64,000 bases of DNA from Methylovirgula sp. (GTDB taxonomy: Bacteria > Pseudomonadota > Alphaproteobacteria > Rhizobiales > Beijerinckiaceae), in NCBI RefSeq assembly GCF_037200945.1, contig NZ_JBBCGP010000001.1, positions 868,001 to 932,000 on the forward strand, read 5' to 3'. Positions 7,665 through 15,772 of the stretch are shown here, in pieces. The notes below the pieces were generated by a model. It was given only the letters and a program-made list of their open reading frames with translations, ran no database searches and was not told the DNA's origin. The position numbers and the translations under genes are program-made. Numbering within the stretch: the first letter of the stretch is position 1; every line of letters starts with the position of its first letter.

Positions 7665-8576
7665 ATGAACGTCAATGTGAACCTGCGCCATCTGCGCTAT
7701 CTGGTGACGCTGTCCGAGAGCAGCACCTTTGCCGCGGCAGCCAAGGCGGCAGCTATCACCCAATCGACGTTAAGCGCTGCAATTCAAGGACTTGAGGCCG
7801 AGTTCGGGCATCCGCTCATCGACCGGTCCGGGCGGCGGATGCAGCTCCTGCCGTTCGGCGAGGCGATGGTGCGCCGCGCTCGGCATATCCTCGCGGAAAT
7901 CCAGGAATTGCCGGAATATGCCGCCCGCGAAATCTTGCCATTGGGCACACGGCTGCGGCTAGGTGTCATCCCCTCGGTCGCGCCGTTCGTGCTGCCGAGG
8001 CTGCTATCGAGCCTCAGCCAGAGCTATCCGCAACTTCATCTTCGCGTCCGCGAAGGGATGACCCAGTCCCTGCTCACCGAACTCTCAAGCGGCCGGCTCG
8101 ACGCCGCCTTCATCGCGCATGTCCCGGCGCTCGATGGCATCGAGATGATCGAACTTGCCAAAGACCCCTTCTATCTCGCGGTCAAAGCCGGCCATCCGCT
8201 CACCCGCCTCAAGGAGGTGACGATGGCGCAGCTTGCGCACGAGCCGTTGCTCCTGCTCGACCAGGGCCATTGTCTGCGCGAGCACGCGATGGAAGCACTG
8301 GGCCGCGACGCCATCGCCGAAGAAAACGACGTGCGCGCCTCATCGCTGCTGACCCTAGTGCAACTCGTCGAGGCCGGCATGGGCATCACGCTGCTGCCGA
8401 AGATCGCGCATGAAGCCGTCGGGGGCACGCGGGTCCAGCTCATCCCCTATGCCGCGCCGAAGGCAGAACGGACGTTGGTGCTCGTCTGGCGCAAAGGCGC
8501 GGTGCGCGCCGACGATTATCGGCTGCTCGCGGCGCATATCCGCGCGCATTGCCTGCCAGTTTTGACGGAGGCCTGA
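7665..8576 (+). CDS. oxyR: LysR-family hydrogen-peroxide-responsive regulator (OxyR-like)
   Basis: A 303-residue LysR-type regulator with an N-terminal winged helix-turn-helix (residues about 5-65) and an effector domain. The segment LLLLDQGHCLREHAMEAL aligns with the redox loop of OxyR. The sensing cysteine is present (Cys203), but the position nine residues later, Cys208 in E. coli OxyR, is Leu212. The gene is divergent from ahpC, so regulation of ahpCD is likely. A different disulfide partner or a sulfenic-acid mechanism would be needed; a Cys near the C-terminus (RAHCLPVL) is one possible partner. ATG 7665 is chosen; the open frame upstream covers the promoter region. Confidence 0.87.
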   Translation: MNVNVNLRHLRYLVTLSESSTFAAAAKAAAITQSTLSAAIQGLEAEFGHPLIDRSGRRMQLLPFGEAMVRRARHILAEIQELPEYAAREILPLGTRLRLGVIPSVAPFVLPRLLSSLSQSYPQLHLRVREGMTQSLLTELSSGRLDAAFIAHVPALDGIEMIELAKDPFYLAVKAGHPLTRLKEVTMAQLAHEPLLLLDQGHCLREHAMEALGRDAIAEENDVRASSLLTLVQLVEAGMGITLLPKIAHEAVGGTRVQLIPYAAPKAERTLVLVWRKGAVRADDYRLLAAHIRAHCLPVLTEA

Positions 8577-8583
8577 GAGGCGG

Positions 8584-9888
8584 CTATTCCGCCGCCTTCT
8601 TGACCAGCTCGGGGAAGGTGCAGTGCGCGTCATCCGCCTCGCGGCGGAACGCTACGACGTTGCCCGTCGTTTCGGTGAACGGCAGTTTCAGCGCCTGCCA
8701 GACATCGACCAAAGCCTCGACGAGATGGGCAATATGGCCGTCGGAATGCGCCGGCGACGGTGTAATGCGCAGGCGCTCCGTGCCACGTGCGACAGTCGGA
8801 TAATTGATCGGCTGGATATAAATGCTGTGGCGTTGGAGCAGCATGTCGGAAGCAGCCTTGCAGCGCTCGGCATCGCCGACGAAGACCGGTACGATATGCG
8901 ATTGATTGGGCATCACCGGCAGGCCGGCGGCGGACAACGCATGTTTCGTCAGCATTGCCTGGCGCTGGTGCCGGGTGCGCAATTCAGCACCCGATTCGCT
9001 CTTCAGCAATTGCACCGCCTTTTGCGCCGCGGCGGCAAGCGCCGGCGACAGAGCGGTCGTGAAGATGAACGAGGCCGCGTAGGAGCGCACGGCATCGACA
9101 ATCGGCAGATCCGCCGCGATATAGCCGCCCAAAGTGCCAAAGCCCTTGGCGAGCGTGCCCTCAATGACGTCGATGCGATCCATCTCGTTGTCGCGGTCGG
9201 CAATGCCACCGCCACGCCGGCCATAGAGGCCAACGGCGTGAACCTCATCGAGATAGGTCATCGCATTGTAGCGCTCGGCGAGGTCAGCGATCTTGCCGAT
9301 CTGCGCGATATCGCCATCCATCGAATAAAGGCTCTCGAAGGCGATCAGCTTCGGCCGTTCGCGGCCGGCCGCCTTCAGCAGGTCTTCGAGATGGTCGAGA
9401 TCGTTGTGGCGGAAAATCTGCCGCTCGGCGCCGGAGCGCTTGATGCCCTCGATCATGGAATTGTGATTATAGGCGTCGGAGAGGATCAGACAGTCCGGTA
9501 GCAGCGAGGCGATCGCGGACAGCGCCGCGAGATTGGAAATCCAGCCTGACGTGAAGACGAGGCTGCCCGGCTTTCCATGCAGATCGGCGAGTTCGGCCTC
9601 GAGCGCGACCAGAGGATGATTGGTACCGGCAATATTGCGCGTCCCGCCCGCACCGACGCCGTGGCGGCACGCGGCGGTACACATCGCCTCGATCACCTGC
9701 GGATCAAGACCCATGCCGAGGTAATCGTTCGAACACCACATGATGACGTCTTCGGTGGTGTCGGCATCGCGGTGCCAGCGGGCATAAGGAAAATGCGCGG
9801 CGTCGCGTTCGAGATCAACGAAAACGCGGTAACGCTTCTCGGCTTTGAGACGGCCCAAAGCGTCTTCGAAAAATGCCTTATATTCCAT
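8584..9888 (-). CDS. hemA: 5-aminolevulinate synthase
   Basis: A 434-residue PLP enzyme that condenses glycine and succinyl-CoA into 5-aminolevulinate, the first step of heme (and bacteriochlorophyll) synthesis by the C4 route found in alphaproteobacteria. Typical motifs are present: WCSNDYLGMG, the glycine-rich GVGAGGTRNIAGTN, DEVHAVGLYG, and the PLP lysine Lys248 in TLAKGFGTLGG. It is slightly longer than the usual 400-410 residues through a C-terminal tail. The start MEYKAFFEDALGRLK is canonical. A perfect FNR/FixK-type box lies about 180 bases upstream, suggesting control by oxygen. Confidence 0.96.
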   Translation of the reverse strand: MEYKAFFEDALGRLKAEKRYRVFVDLERDAAHFPYARWHRDADTTEDVIMWCSNDYLGMGLDPQVIEAMCTAACRHGVGAGGTRNIAGTNHPLVALEAELADLHGKPGSLVFTSGWISNLAALSAIASLLPDCLILSDAYNHNSMIEGIKRSGAERQIFRHNDLDHLEDLLKAAGRERPKLIAFESLYSMDGDIAQIGKIADLAERYNAMTYLDEVHAVGLYGRRGGGIADRDNEMDRIDVIEGTLAKGFGTLGGYIAADLPIVDAVRSYAASFIFTTALSPALAAAAQKAVQLLKSESGAELRTRHQRQAMLTKHALSAAGLPVMPNQSHIVPVFVGDAERCKAASDMLLQRHSIYIQPINYPTVARGTERLRITPSPAHSDGHIAHLVEALVDVWQALKLPFTETTGNVVAFRREADDAHCTFPELVKKAAE

Positions 9889-10062
9889 AGACGAACCCGG
9901 TCCTTATAAGGCGCCTATAGCCAACTTTTGCGCCTTCTGGGCTCTCCCGGTCTGCACCGCGGACCTGCCTGAACTGGCTCGTCGCTTCCCCAAGATTGGT
10001 TTTCGCCTAATTCTAAATACGGCGCAAGTGGACGAAGAGTCCCAGCTAAAAATGCGAAATTC

Positions 10063-10076
10063 TTGATCCTAATCAA
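10063..10076. promoter_or_regulatory. FNR/FixK-type operator upstream of hemA
   Basis: The sequence TTGATCCTAATCAA is a perfect TTGAT-N4-ATCAA dyad, the recognition sequence of FNR/FixK/FnrL regulators. It lies upstream of hemA (start 9888) and downstream of the stop of the Gly-rich gene, so hemA is the only sensible target. Regulation of hemA by FnrL is known in Rhodobacter; its operation here is inferred. Confidence 0.6.
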
Positions 10077-10139
10077 GGCAGTCAAATCTTAAGGAAATGC
10101 GCTGGCGAAGCCTCGCCAGCGCCTGTTTCTGCTTGCTCT

Positions 10140-10598
10140 TTATTGACCTTGCAGAACCGTGACCCGGCCGCGGCCGCCGCTGCATGAACAGCGCGACCCC
10201 GGCGCCCGTGCCGCATCAAGACCGCACATATGCGCCCTTGTTACGCAATATAGGCCGCCCTCAGGCTGCGGCGGAGGTTCGTAAGCATAACCGTAGCTAT
10301 AAGGCGTGCCATAAAGATAGGGCGAGCCCCAACCGTAGTCCCAACCCCAATAGGGGTAACCCCAGCCGCCCCAACCCCATCCACCGCCGTACCAGCCGCC
10401 GCCGCGCCAACCTCCACCGCCCCAGCCGCCGCCGTGCCATCCGCCGCCACCATGAAAACCGCCGCCGCCATGAAAGCCACCACCACCCCCGTGGAAACCG
10501 CCGCCACCGCCATGGCCTCCAAAGGCATGAGCGCTCTGCGCGCCCACCAGGCCGAGCGCGAGAGCCGCCGCCGCCAGCCCCTTCATCATGCGATGCAT
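10140..10598 (-). CDS. Exported Gly/His/Tyr-rich protein with C-terminal cysteine motif (paralog 1)
   Basis: A 152-residue protein of unknown function. It has a signal peptide (MHRMMKGLAAAALALGLVGAQ, cleavage after AHA), then a low-complexity domain of GGGG, FHGGGG and WHGGG units, an aromatic region rich in Tyr, Trp and Gly, and a short tail with cysteines in the pattern YCVTRAHMC...CSC. ATG 10598 is favoured by AGGAGGACTT just upstream and by the signal peptide. A clear paralog lies at 11798-12367 on the same strand. The His-rich repeats could bind metal and the Cys tail could form disulfides; both are inference. The repeat inflates false ORFs on the other strand. Confidence 0.72.
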   Translation of the reverse strand: MHRMMKGLAAAALALGLVGAQSAHAFGGHGGGGGFHGGGGGFHGGGGFHGGGGWHGGGWGGGGWRGGGWYGGGWGWGGWGYPYWGWDYGWGSPYLYGTPYSYGYAYEPPPQPEGGLYCVTRAHMCGLDAARAPGSRCSCSGGRGRVTVLQGQ

Positions 10599-10701
10599 CG
10601 AAGTCCTCCTCATTGAATCCCGGGCACAAGGCCGCAGCAGACTTGTTAAACTGTGCATGAGCTAAGCCAAGTATATTTACCGCTGCGCCGGCCAAGCTTT
10701 T

Positions 10702-10715
10702 ATGAGCTAGGTCAA
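10702..10715. promoter_or_regulatory. Near-FNR-type dyad between paralog 1 and the epimerase gene
   Basis: ATGAGCTAGGTCAA (on the minus strand TTGACCTAGCTCAT) differs at one position from the TTGA-N6-TCAA half-site pair. It shares TTTGAC-N5-TCA with the region upstream of paralog 2. It lies between two divergent genes, so either could be the target. Confidence 0.3.
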
Positions 10716-10754
10716 AGTGCGGTTTCCGCGTTCGGCTAAATTGGAGTCGTTGGG

Positions 10755-11762
10755 ATGCGTATTCTCGTCACCGGCGCCGCTGGCTTCATCGGTTTTCATA
10801 TGGCGCGTCGCCTTCTCGAGCGCGGCGACGAGGTCGTCGGCATCGACGGGTTTACGCCCTATTACAATGTGGCATTGAAACATGCGCGTCAGGAAATTCT
10901 CGACCAGCACGGGCTTTACACCGGCCACCGGCTGATGCTCGAAGATGCCCCCGCCCTTGAGCGCGCTTATGGCGACGGCTTCGACATCGTCTATCATTTC
11001 GCCGCCCAGGCCGGCGTGCGCTACAGCCTCGAAAATCCGCGCGCCTATACCGACGCCAATCTCGTCGGCACTTTCAATCTGCTGGAATTGCTGCGGGCGA
11101 AGCCGCCACGCCACGCGCTTCTCGCCTCGACGTCATCTGTCTACGGCGCCAACGCGAAAATCCCGTTCTTTGAGACCGATTCTGCCGACCATCCGCTGAC
11201 GCTTTACGCGGCCAGCAAGAAAGCGAACGAGGAAATGGCGCATTCTTACGCGCACCTTTTCGCCATCCCGACGACGATGCTGCGCTTCTTCACGGTCTAT
11301 GGACCCTGGGGCCGGCCCGACATGGCGCTGTTCAAGTTCGTCGAAGCGATTTTACGCGGCGAGCCGATCGATCTCTATAATCACGGCAAGATGCGGCGCG
11401 ACTTTACCTATGTCGCCGATCTGGTCGAGGCGATGCTGCACTTGTTGCATAATGCGCCGCCAGCGCCGGGAAGCACGCACGGGCCGATTGCAGGCGACAG
11501 CCTGTCGCCGGTTGCGCCGTGGCGCGTCGTCAATATCGGGGCTGGCCAGCCAGTAGAACTCGAGGATTTCGTCGCGTCCGTCGAACATGCCCTCGGGCAA
11601 ACGGCCAAGCGCAAACTGCTCCCGATGCAGATCGGAGATGTCCCGGCGACCTTCGCCAACACCGATCTGCTCAAGGCGTTGACGGGCTATCGCCCCTCAA
11701 CGCCGATTGATGTCGGCGTGCCGCACTTCGTCGATTGGTATCGCGCGCATTATCACGCCTAG
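10755..11762 (+). CDS. NAD-dependent epimerase, probable UDP-glucuronate 4-epimerase
   Basis: A 335-residue extended short-chain dehydrogenase. The NAD-binding GxxGxxG is at residues 7-13 (GAAGFIG) and the catalytic YxxxK at Tyr151-Lys155. The segments GIDGFTPYYNVALKHAR and FTVYGPWGRPDMALFKF are typical of the UDP-glucuronate 4-epimerase (LpsL/CapI) group, which makes UDP-galacturonate for surface polysaccharides. GGAG eight bases upstream supports ATG 10755. It is flanked by the two Gly-rich genes on the opposite strand. The substrate is inferred from subfamily features. Confidence 0.85.
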   Translation: MRILVTGAAGFIGFHMARRLLERGDEVVGIDGFTPYYNVALKHARQEILDQHGLYTGHRLMLEDAPALERAYGDGFDIVYHFAAQAGVRYSLENPRAYTDANLVGTFNLLELLRAKPPRHALLASTSSVYGANAKIPFFETDSADHPLTLYAASKKANEEMAHSYAHLFAIPTTMLRFFTVYGPWGRPDMALFKFVEAILRGEPIDLYNHGKMRRDFTYVADLVEAMLHLLHNAPPAPGSTHGPIAGDSLSPVAPWRVVNIGAGQPVELEDFVASVEHALGQTAKRKLLPMQIGDVPATFANTDLLKALTGYRPSTPIDVGVPHFVDWYRAHYHA

Positions 11763-11797
11763 TAGAAAGCCACGCTGCTTCGTCCAGCCACCGAGTA

Positions 11798-12367
11798 CTA
11801 GGGCGTGACCTGACCATAGGCGCGCGATGTGCCGTTACGGCAAGAGCATCCCGCGCCGACATTCGAAGCATGATAGAGCTGGCAGACTTTCACCTGGGTT
11901 CGGCAATATTGGCCGAGTTGGCCATTTGCCTGTGGCGGCGCGGTGTAAGCACCGGGATTTTGACCATAGCCTTGTTGTCCGTAGACGCCCGGACCATAGC
12001 CATACCCATTATCATAACCATAATCGTAACCAGGATCGCCATAATCGTAACCCCAATCTGAATAACCGTCATCGTACCCGTAGGGATATCCATAGCCGTA
12101 ACCGTAGCCAGGATAACCCCATCCGCCGTAGCCGCCGCGCCAACCACCACCGTGCCAGCCGCCACCGCCATGCCACCCGCCACCGTGAAAACCGCCGCCG
12201 CCAAAGCCACCGCCATGAAAGCCGCCGCCACCGTGGAATCCGCCACCGCCGAAACCACCACCATGACCACCGCCACCGCCGTGGCCGCCGCCAAATGCAA
12301 GCGCAGGAACGGCGAATGCTACCGCTGCGATGAAAGCCGAAGCACGCAAAACATGAGACACTTGCAT
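11798..12367 (-). CDS. Exported Gly/His/Tyr-rich protein with C-terminal cysteine motif (paralog 2)
   Basis: A 189-residue paralog of the protein at 10140-10598. It has a signal peptide (MQVSHVLRASAFIAAVAFA, cleavage after ALA), a GGGGHGGG/FHGGG/WHGGG domain, a long region of Gly-Tyr and Tyr-Asp units, and a conserved tail YCRTQVKVC...CSCRNG. ATG 12367 has GGAG eight bases upstream; the frame is open further but the longer N-terminus has no signal peptide. An FNR-like dyad lies about 60 bases upstream. The function is unknown. The two paralogs bracket the epimerase gene, which points to a local duplication. Confidence 0.72.
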   Translation of the reverse strand: MQVSHVLRASAFIAAVAFAVPALAFGGGHGGGGGHGGGFGGGGFHGGGGFHGGGFGGGGFHGGGWHGGGGWHGGGWRGGYGGWGYPGYGYGYGYPYGYDDGYSDWGYDYGDPGYDYGYDNGYGYGPGVYGQQGYGQNPGAYTAPPQANGQLGQYCRTQVKVCQLYHASNVGAGCSCRNGTSRAYGQVTP

Positions 12368-12421
12368 CTTTGAAACTCCAGTTCTTAAATGTTCAGATGC
12401 GGCTTCGGTTGCATCCATACA

Positions 12422-12435
12422 TTGACGAACGTCAA
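12422..12435. promoter_or_regulatory. FNR/CRP-superfamily-like dyad upstream of paralog 2
   Basis: TTGACGAACGTCAA fits the TTGA-N6-TCAA plan of FixK/FNR/DNR regulators and is centred about 61 bases upstream of the start codon at 12367. The core differs from the strict TTGAT-N4-ATCAA site, so the cognate regulator is uncertain. Confidence 0.4.
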
Positions 12436-12582
12436 ACATAGGCGTGAAGTCGGGAGTTAAAAGAGGCGTCAAGCGCCGTCGCGAGGCGAACACAAGGTCA
12501 ATATCCGGGCTGTGCGTTTGCACACGGTGGAGCCGTCGAACGGGTCGGTGCTGCGCAATGAGCCTCGGCGACGAGGTGTGAG

Positions 12583-13833
12583 ATGGAGAAGATGTTCCGG
12601 CGGTTCATCGCCGCCCTTATCAAGACGGGATCGCTCGAAGTCGAAACTGCGTCAGGAGCGAGATACAAATTCGGTGACGGCAGCGGCAAAAATGTACGTT
12701 TGCGCTTCGCCGATAAAGCCGCACAAACGGCAGTCTTGCTCAATCCCACGCTGCGATTCGGCGAGCTCTATATGGATGGCCGGGTCGCGGTCGACGAGGG
12801 CACGATTTACGATGCGCTCGCCGTCATTTGCCAGAACATCGACCATCTCGAACGGATCTGGTGGCTGCAAGCGTTGACGACCACACGAGGCCGTTTGCAG
12901 CATATTTTCAAAGCCAACTCTTCGGTGCGCGCGCGCCGCAACGTCGCGCATCACTACGACCTCGATCGGCGGCTCTACAAACTCTTTCTCGACGATGACA
13001 TGCAATATTCCTGCGCCTATTTCGAGAATGGCGCCGCGACTCTCGATGACGCGCAGCTGGCGAAGAAGCGCCATATCGCTGCGAAACTGATGATCGAAAA
13101 AGGTGACCGCATCCTTGATATCGGCTGCGGCTGGGGCGGCCTCGCGCTTTATCTCGCCCGTATCTGCGGCGCCAAAGTCACCGGCATCACATTATCGCGC
13201 GAGCAACTCGCCTTCGCACGCGAACGCGCCGGCGAAGCGGATCAAACGAGCGCCATCGAATTCCGGCTGCAAGACTATCGCGAGATCGACGAGCGTTTCG
13301 ACAAGATCGTTTCGGTCGGCATGTTCGAACATGTCGGCCCGGAATTTTATTCGACCTATTTCCAACAGGTCGCCAAGCTTCTCCAGCCCGGCGGTATGGC
13401 GCTGATCCACACGATCGGTTCGTCGCGTGCCCAATACGAGCCGGATCCGTGGATCAACAAATACATTTTCCCGGGCGGTTATATCCCCGCCCTCTCGACA
13501 ATCATGCCGGCGATCGAGCGGGCCGGCCTTTACGTGACCGACGTTGAGGTTTTGCGGCTGCATTATGCCGAGACGCTGAGAGCGTGGCGCGCACGCTTCC
13601 TCGCGCATCGCGCCGACGCCGCGGCGCTCTACGATGAGCGTTTCTGCCGGATGTGGGAATATTATCTCGCCGCATCGGAAGCTGCCTTCCGCTACACCGG
13701 CGAAGTCGTGTTTCAAATCCAGCTCGCCAAAAAGGTCGACGCCGTTCCGCTGACGCGAGATTATATGTTGCGTGCCGAAGCGGAATTGCGGCGTCGCGAT
13801 AGCGCTGGCTCAGGGCTTCGAATCGCTGGCTAA
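12583..13833 (+). CDS. cfa: Cyclopropane-fatty-acyl-phospholipid synthase family methyltransferase
   Basis: A 416-residue SAM-dependent enzyme. The N-terminal lipid-binding region is followed by the methyltransferase core with the SAM motif LDIGCGWGGLALYLAR around residues 178-193. Family motifs HHYDLDRRLYKLFLDDDMQYS and IHTIGSS are present. Such enzymes add a methylene group to unsaturated acyl chains in membrane phospholipids, giving protection from acid and other stresses. It is of normal length. Other members of the family act on different lipids, so the exact product is not certain. It stands alone, with 215 bases upstream that also serve the divergent Gly-rich gene. Confidence 0.88.
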   Translation: MEKMFRRFIAALIKTGSLEVETASGARYKFGDGSGKNVRLRFADKAAQTAVLLNPTLRFGELYMDGRVAVDEGTIYDALAVICQNIDHLERIWWLQALTTTRGRLQHIFKANSSVRARRNVAHHYDLDRRLYKLFLDDDMQYSCAYFENGAATLDDAQLAKKRHIAAKLMIEKGDRILDIGCGWGGLALYLARICGAKVTGITLSREQLAFARERAGEADQTSAIEFRLQDYREIDERFDKIVSVGMFEHVGPEFYSTYFQQVAKLLQPGGMALIHTIGSSRAQYEPDPWINKYIFPGGYIPALSTIMPAIERAGLYVTDVEVLRLHYAETLRAWRARFLAHRADAAALYDERFCRMWEYYLAASEAAFRYTGEVVFQIQLAKKVDAVPLTRDYMLRAEAELRRRDSAGSGLRIAG

Positions 13834-13963
13834 ACGGTACGCAAAGCTGACCTGAGGCTTTCCATACGCGGGCGCGCGGCATTGCCTTTCACAGGGCTCC
13901 CCCGCAGGATGCGAGGCGATTCTCGCTCAGATCGCTCTTGCTCAGATCGCACTTGGGGCCGCC

Positions 13964-14725
13964 ATGACACAAAGACCGCTGCTGTTTATCGCGACGCCAT
14001 GTTTCGGTGGTCTCGTCTCGCAGCATTATATGCAGTCGGTGATCAGCCTCATCCAGTTCGCCGGACAGTCCGGCTTCGATGCGATGCTGGCGATGCTTGG
14101 CCACGATTCGCTCATCACCCGCAGCCGCAACACGCTGGTGACGCAATTTCTCAGCACGCCGGCGACGCACATGCTGTTCATCGACGCCGACATTTCCTTC
14201 GATCCGCAGCAGGTTTACGACATGCTCGCGTTCGATGAGGAATTCGTCGCCGGCATGTATCCGTTGAAGGTTATCGACTGGGGCGCGCCCGCAATGAAGC
14301 GCCTAACCACGGGGGAATCGTTTCAAAGCGCGCCGCTGCTTTACGTTGGCACGCCGTGTACCGGCAGCGATGCCGAACGGAAGGGCCGGTTTGTCTCGGG
14401 CATTTATTCCGGCGGCGGCTTCATGATGCTCAAGCGCCAGGCGATCGAGAAAATGATCGCGGCCTATCCCGAGTCACGCTACGCGGGCGTTCACGCCTAC
14501 AGCAACGCCAAGGGCGGTGAAAGTTACGCGCTCTTCGAATGCTCGATCGATCCCGAGACGAAGACCTACATCAGCGAGGATTTCGGCTTCTGCCAGAAAT
14601 GGCGCGACACCGGCGGCAAGATCTGGCTCGATACCGAGGGCAAACTCACCCATATCGGCGCCTATAATTTCGTCGGCCAGCCACAGATGCGTTTTCAGAC
14701 GACGGCGCTGCAAGCGGCCAGCTAG
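13964..14725 (+). CDS. Glycosyltransferase-like protein (GT-A fold suspected)
   Basis: A 253-residue soluble protein. A beta-strand followed by FIDADISFD (residues 73-80) gives a DxD-type motif as in GT-A glycosyltransferases, where it holds the metal and the sugar nucleotide. The later segments SGGGFMMLKRQAIEKM and SEDFGFCQKWRDTGGKIWLD also suit this fold (acceptor loop and catalytic acid). I do not recognise the specific family or substrate. It lies between the cfa-like gene and, convergently, cbbR, with only 14 bases to cbbR. It could belong to surface glycan synthesis together with the epimerase upstream. Confidence 0.6.
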   Translation: MTQRPLLFIATPCFGGLVSQHYMQSVISLIQFAGQSGFDAMLAMLGHDSLITRSRNTLVTQFLSTPATHMLFIDADISFDPQQVYDMLAFDEEFVAGMYPLKVIDWGAPAMKRLTTGESFQSAPLLYVGTPCTGSDAERKGRFVSGIYSGGGFMMLKRQAIEKMIAAYPESRYAGVHAYSNAKGGESYALFECSIDPETKTYISEDFGFCQKWRDTGGKIWLDTEGKLTHIGAYNFVGQPQMRFQTTALQAAS

Positions 14726-14739
14726 AGCGTCCGCGGCCG

Positions 14740-15660
14740 CTAAGCCGCGATCCCGTTCGGCAGAAGCTTCGGCGCCTCAGCGACGGCGAAATCCCACATA
14801 GCCTGTGCAATCGCCGTCGGCGCGCGATCGGCGCGGCGCACGACAAACCATTGCCGTAGCAGCGGCAGGCCAACGACATCGAGGATCGCCAAGCGGCGGC
14901 TCGCAATCTCCGCTTCGATCGTATGGGCCGACAGCAGCGCCAAGCCGAGCCCGGCCATCACCGCTTGCTTGATCGTCTCGTTGGAGCCGATCTCGATATT
15001 GACCGTCGGAAGCCGCACCGGCACGTCGGAGAAAAAATAATCGAACACCGCCCGCGTGCCGGAGCCGGTTTCGCGAATGATGAAATTCTCTTTGGCCAGA
15101 TCGGCCTTCGCGATGCGGCGGCAGTTTGCAAGCGGGTGGTCAGGGGCGGCGACAATAACCTGCGGATGCTCGCCAATGGCCACGCTCTCGACTGGAAAGT
15201 CGCTCGGCGGCCGGCCCATCAGGCAAACGTCGATTTTATAGTCGCGCAATTGACTGACCATCTCCATCCGGTTGCCGACTGTGATCGTCACCTCGATGCG
15301 AGGATTTTGCCGCGCGAACGCCGCAACGAGCCGCGGCGCGATATATTTCGCGGTCGAGACAATGCCGACGGCGATGCGGCCGCTATGCGTGCCGCGCAGC
15401 GACGCGATCGTCACATCGAGATCGGTCAAAACGCGCTCGATGCGGTGCGCCGCGCTCACAACCTCTTCCCCGGCGACAGTCAGCCGCAGGCGCCCGCCGG
15501 TGCGATCGAATAAAGCAACGCCCGCGTCTTGTTCAAGCAATTGAATTCGTGAGGTCAGCGCCGCAGGCGTGACGTTAAGTTGTTCTGCTGCTTTCACAAT
15601 CGTCCCGGCTTCGGCAACGGAACGAACACTTTCGAGTTGTTTGATGGTGGCGCGCTTCAT
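14740..15660 (-). CDS. cbbR: LysR-family regulator of the Calvin cycle operon
   Basis: A 306-residue LysR-type activator with helix-turn-helix at about residues 5-65 (GTIVKAAEQLNVTPAALTSRIQ) and a C-terminal effector domain. It is divergent from cbbF with a 112-base control region, the standard position of cbbR. CbbR proteins sense metabolites such as RuBP, NADPH or ATP and activate the cbb operon. The gene ends 14 bases from the convergent glycosyltransferase-like gene. Family resemblance plus location make the call firm. Confidence 0.92.
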   Translation of the reverse strand: MKRATIKQLESVRSVAEAGTIVKAAEQLNVTPAALTSRIQLLEQDAGVALFDRTGGRLRLTVAGEEVVSAAHRIERVLTDLDVTIASLRGTHSGRIAVGIVSTAKYIAPRLVAAFARQNPRIEVTITVGNRMEMVSQLRDYKIDVCLMGRPPSDFPVESVAIGEHPQVIVAAPDHPLANCRRIAKADLAKENFIIRETGSGTRAVFDYFFSDVPVRLPTVNIEIGSNETIKQAVMAGLGLALLSAHTIEAEIASRRLAILDVVGLPLLRQWFVVRRADRAPTAIAQAMWDFAVAEAPKLLPNGIAA

Positions 15661-15772
15661 CCTCTATTATTAGATTTTTTTTGATGCTATCTCAACGCAA
15701 TTCACTTTTCTTTGGGCCCACGCGGGCTGACTTCAGGCCATAAGACTCAACATAACAAGCGCAGGGTGGGAC
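15661..15772. promoter_or_regulatory. cbbR-cbbF divergent control region
   Basis: This 112-base gap must hold both promoters and the CbbR site. The AT-rich stretch at 15662-15690 (TTATTAG followed by an eight-T run and TGATGC) stands out from the GC-rich surroundings and contains TNA-type half-sites of the LysR consensus. The exact operator cannot be fixed by eye. Confidence 0.5.

Noticed and set aside
10300..12300. Short tandem repeats that could suggest a CRISPR array or minisatellite
   Set aside because: The repeats are codon-level Gly/His/Tyr low-complexity coding sequence in two secreted proteins, without regular spacers.
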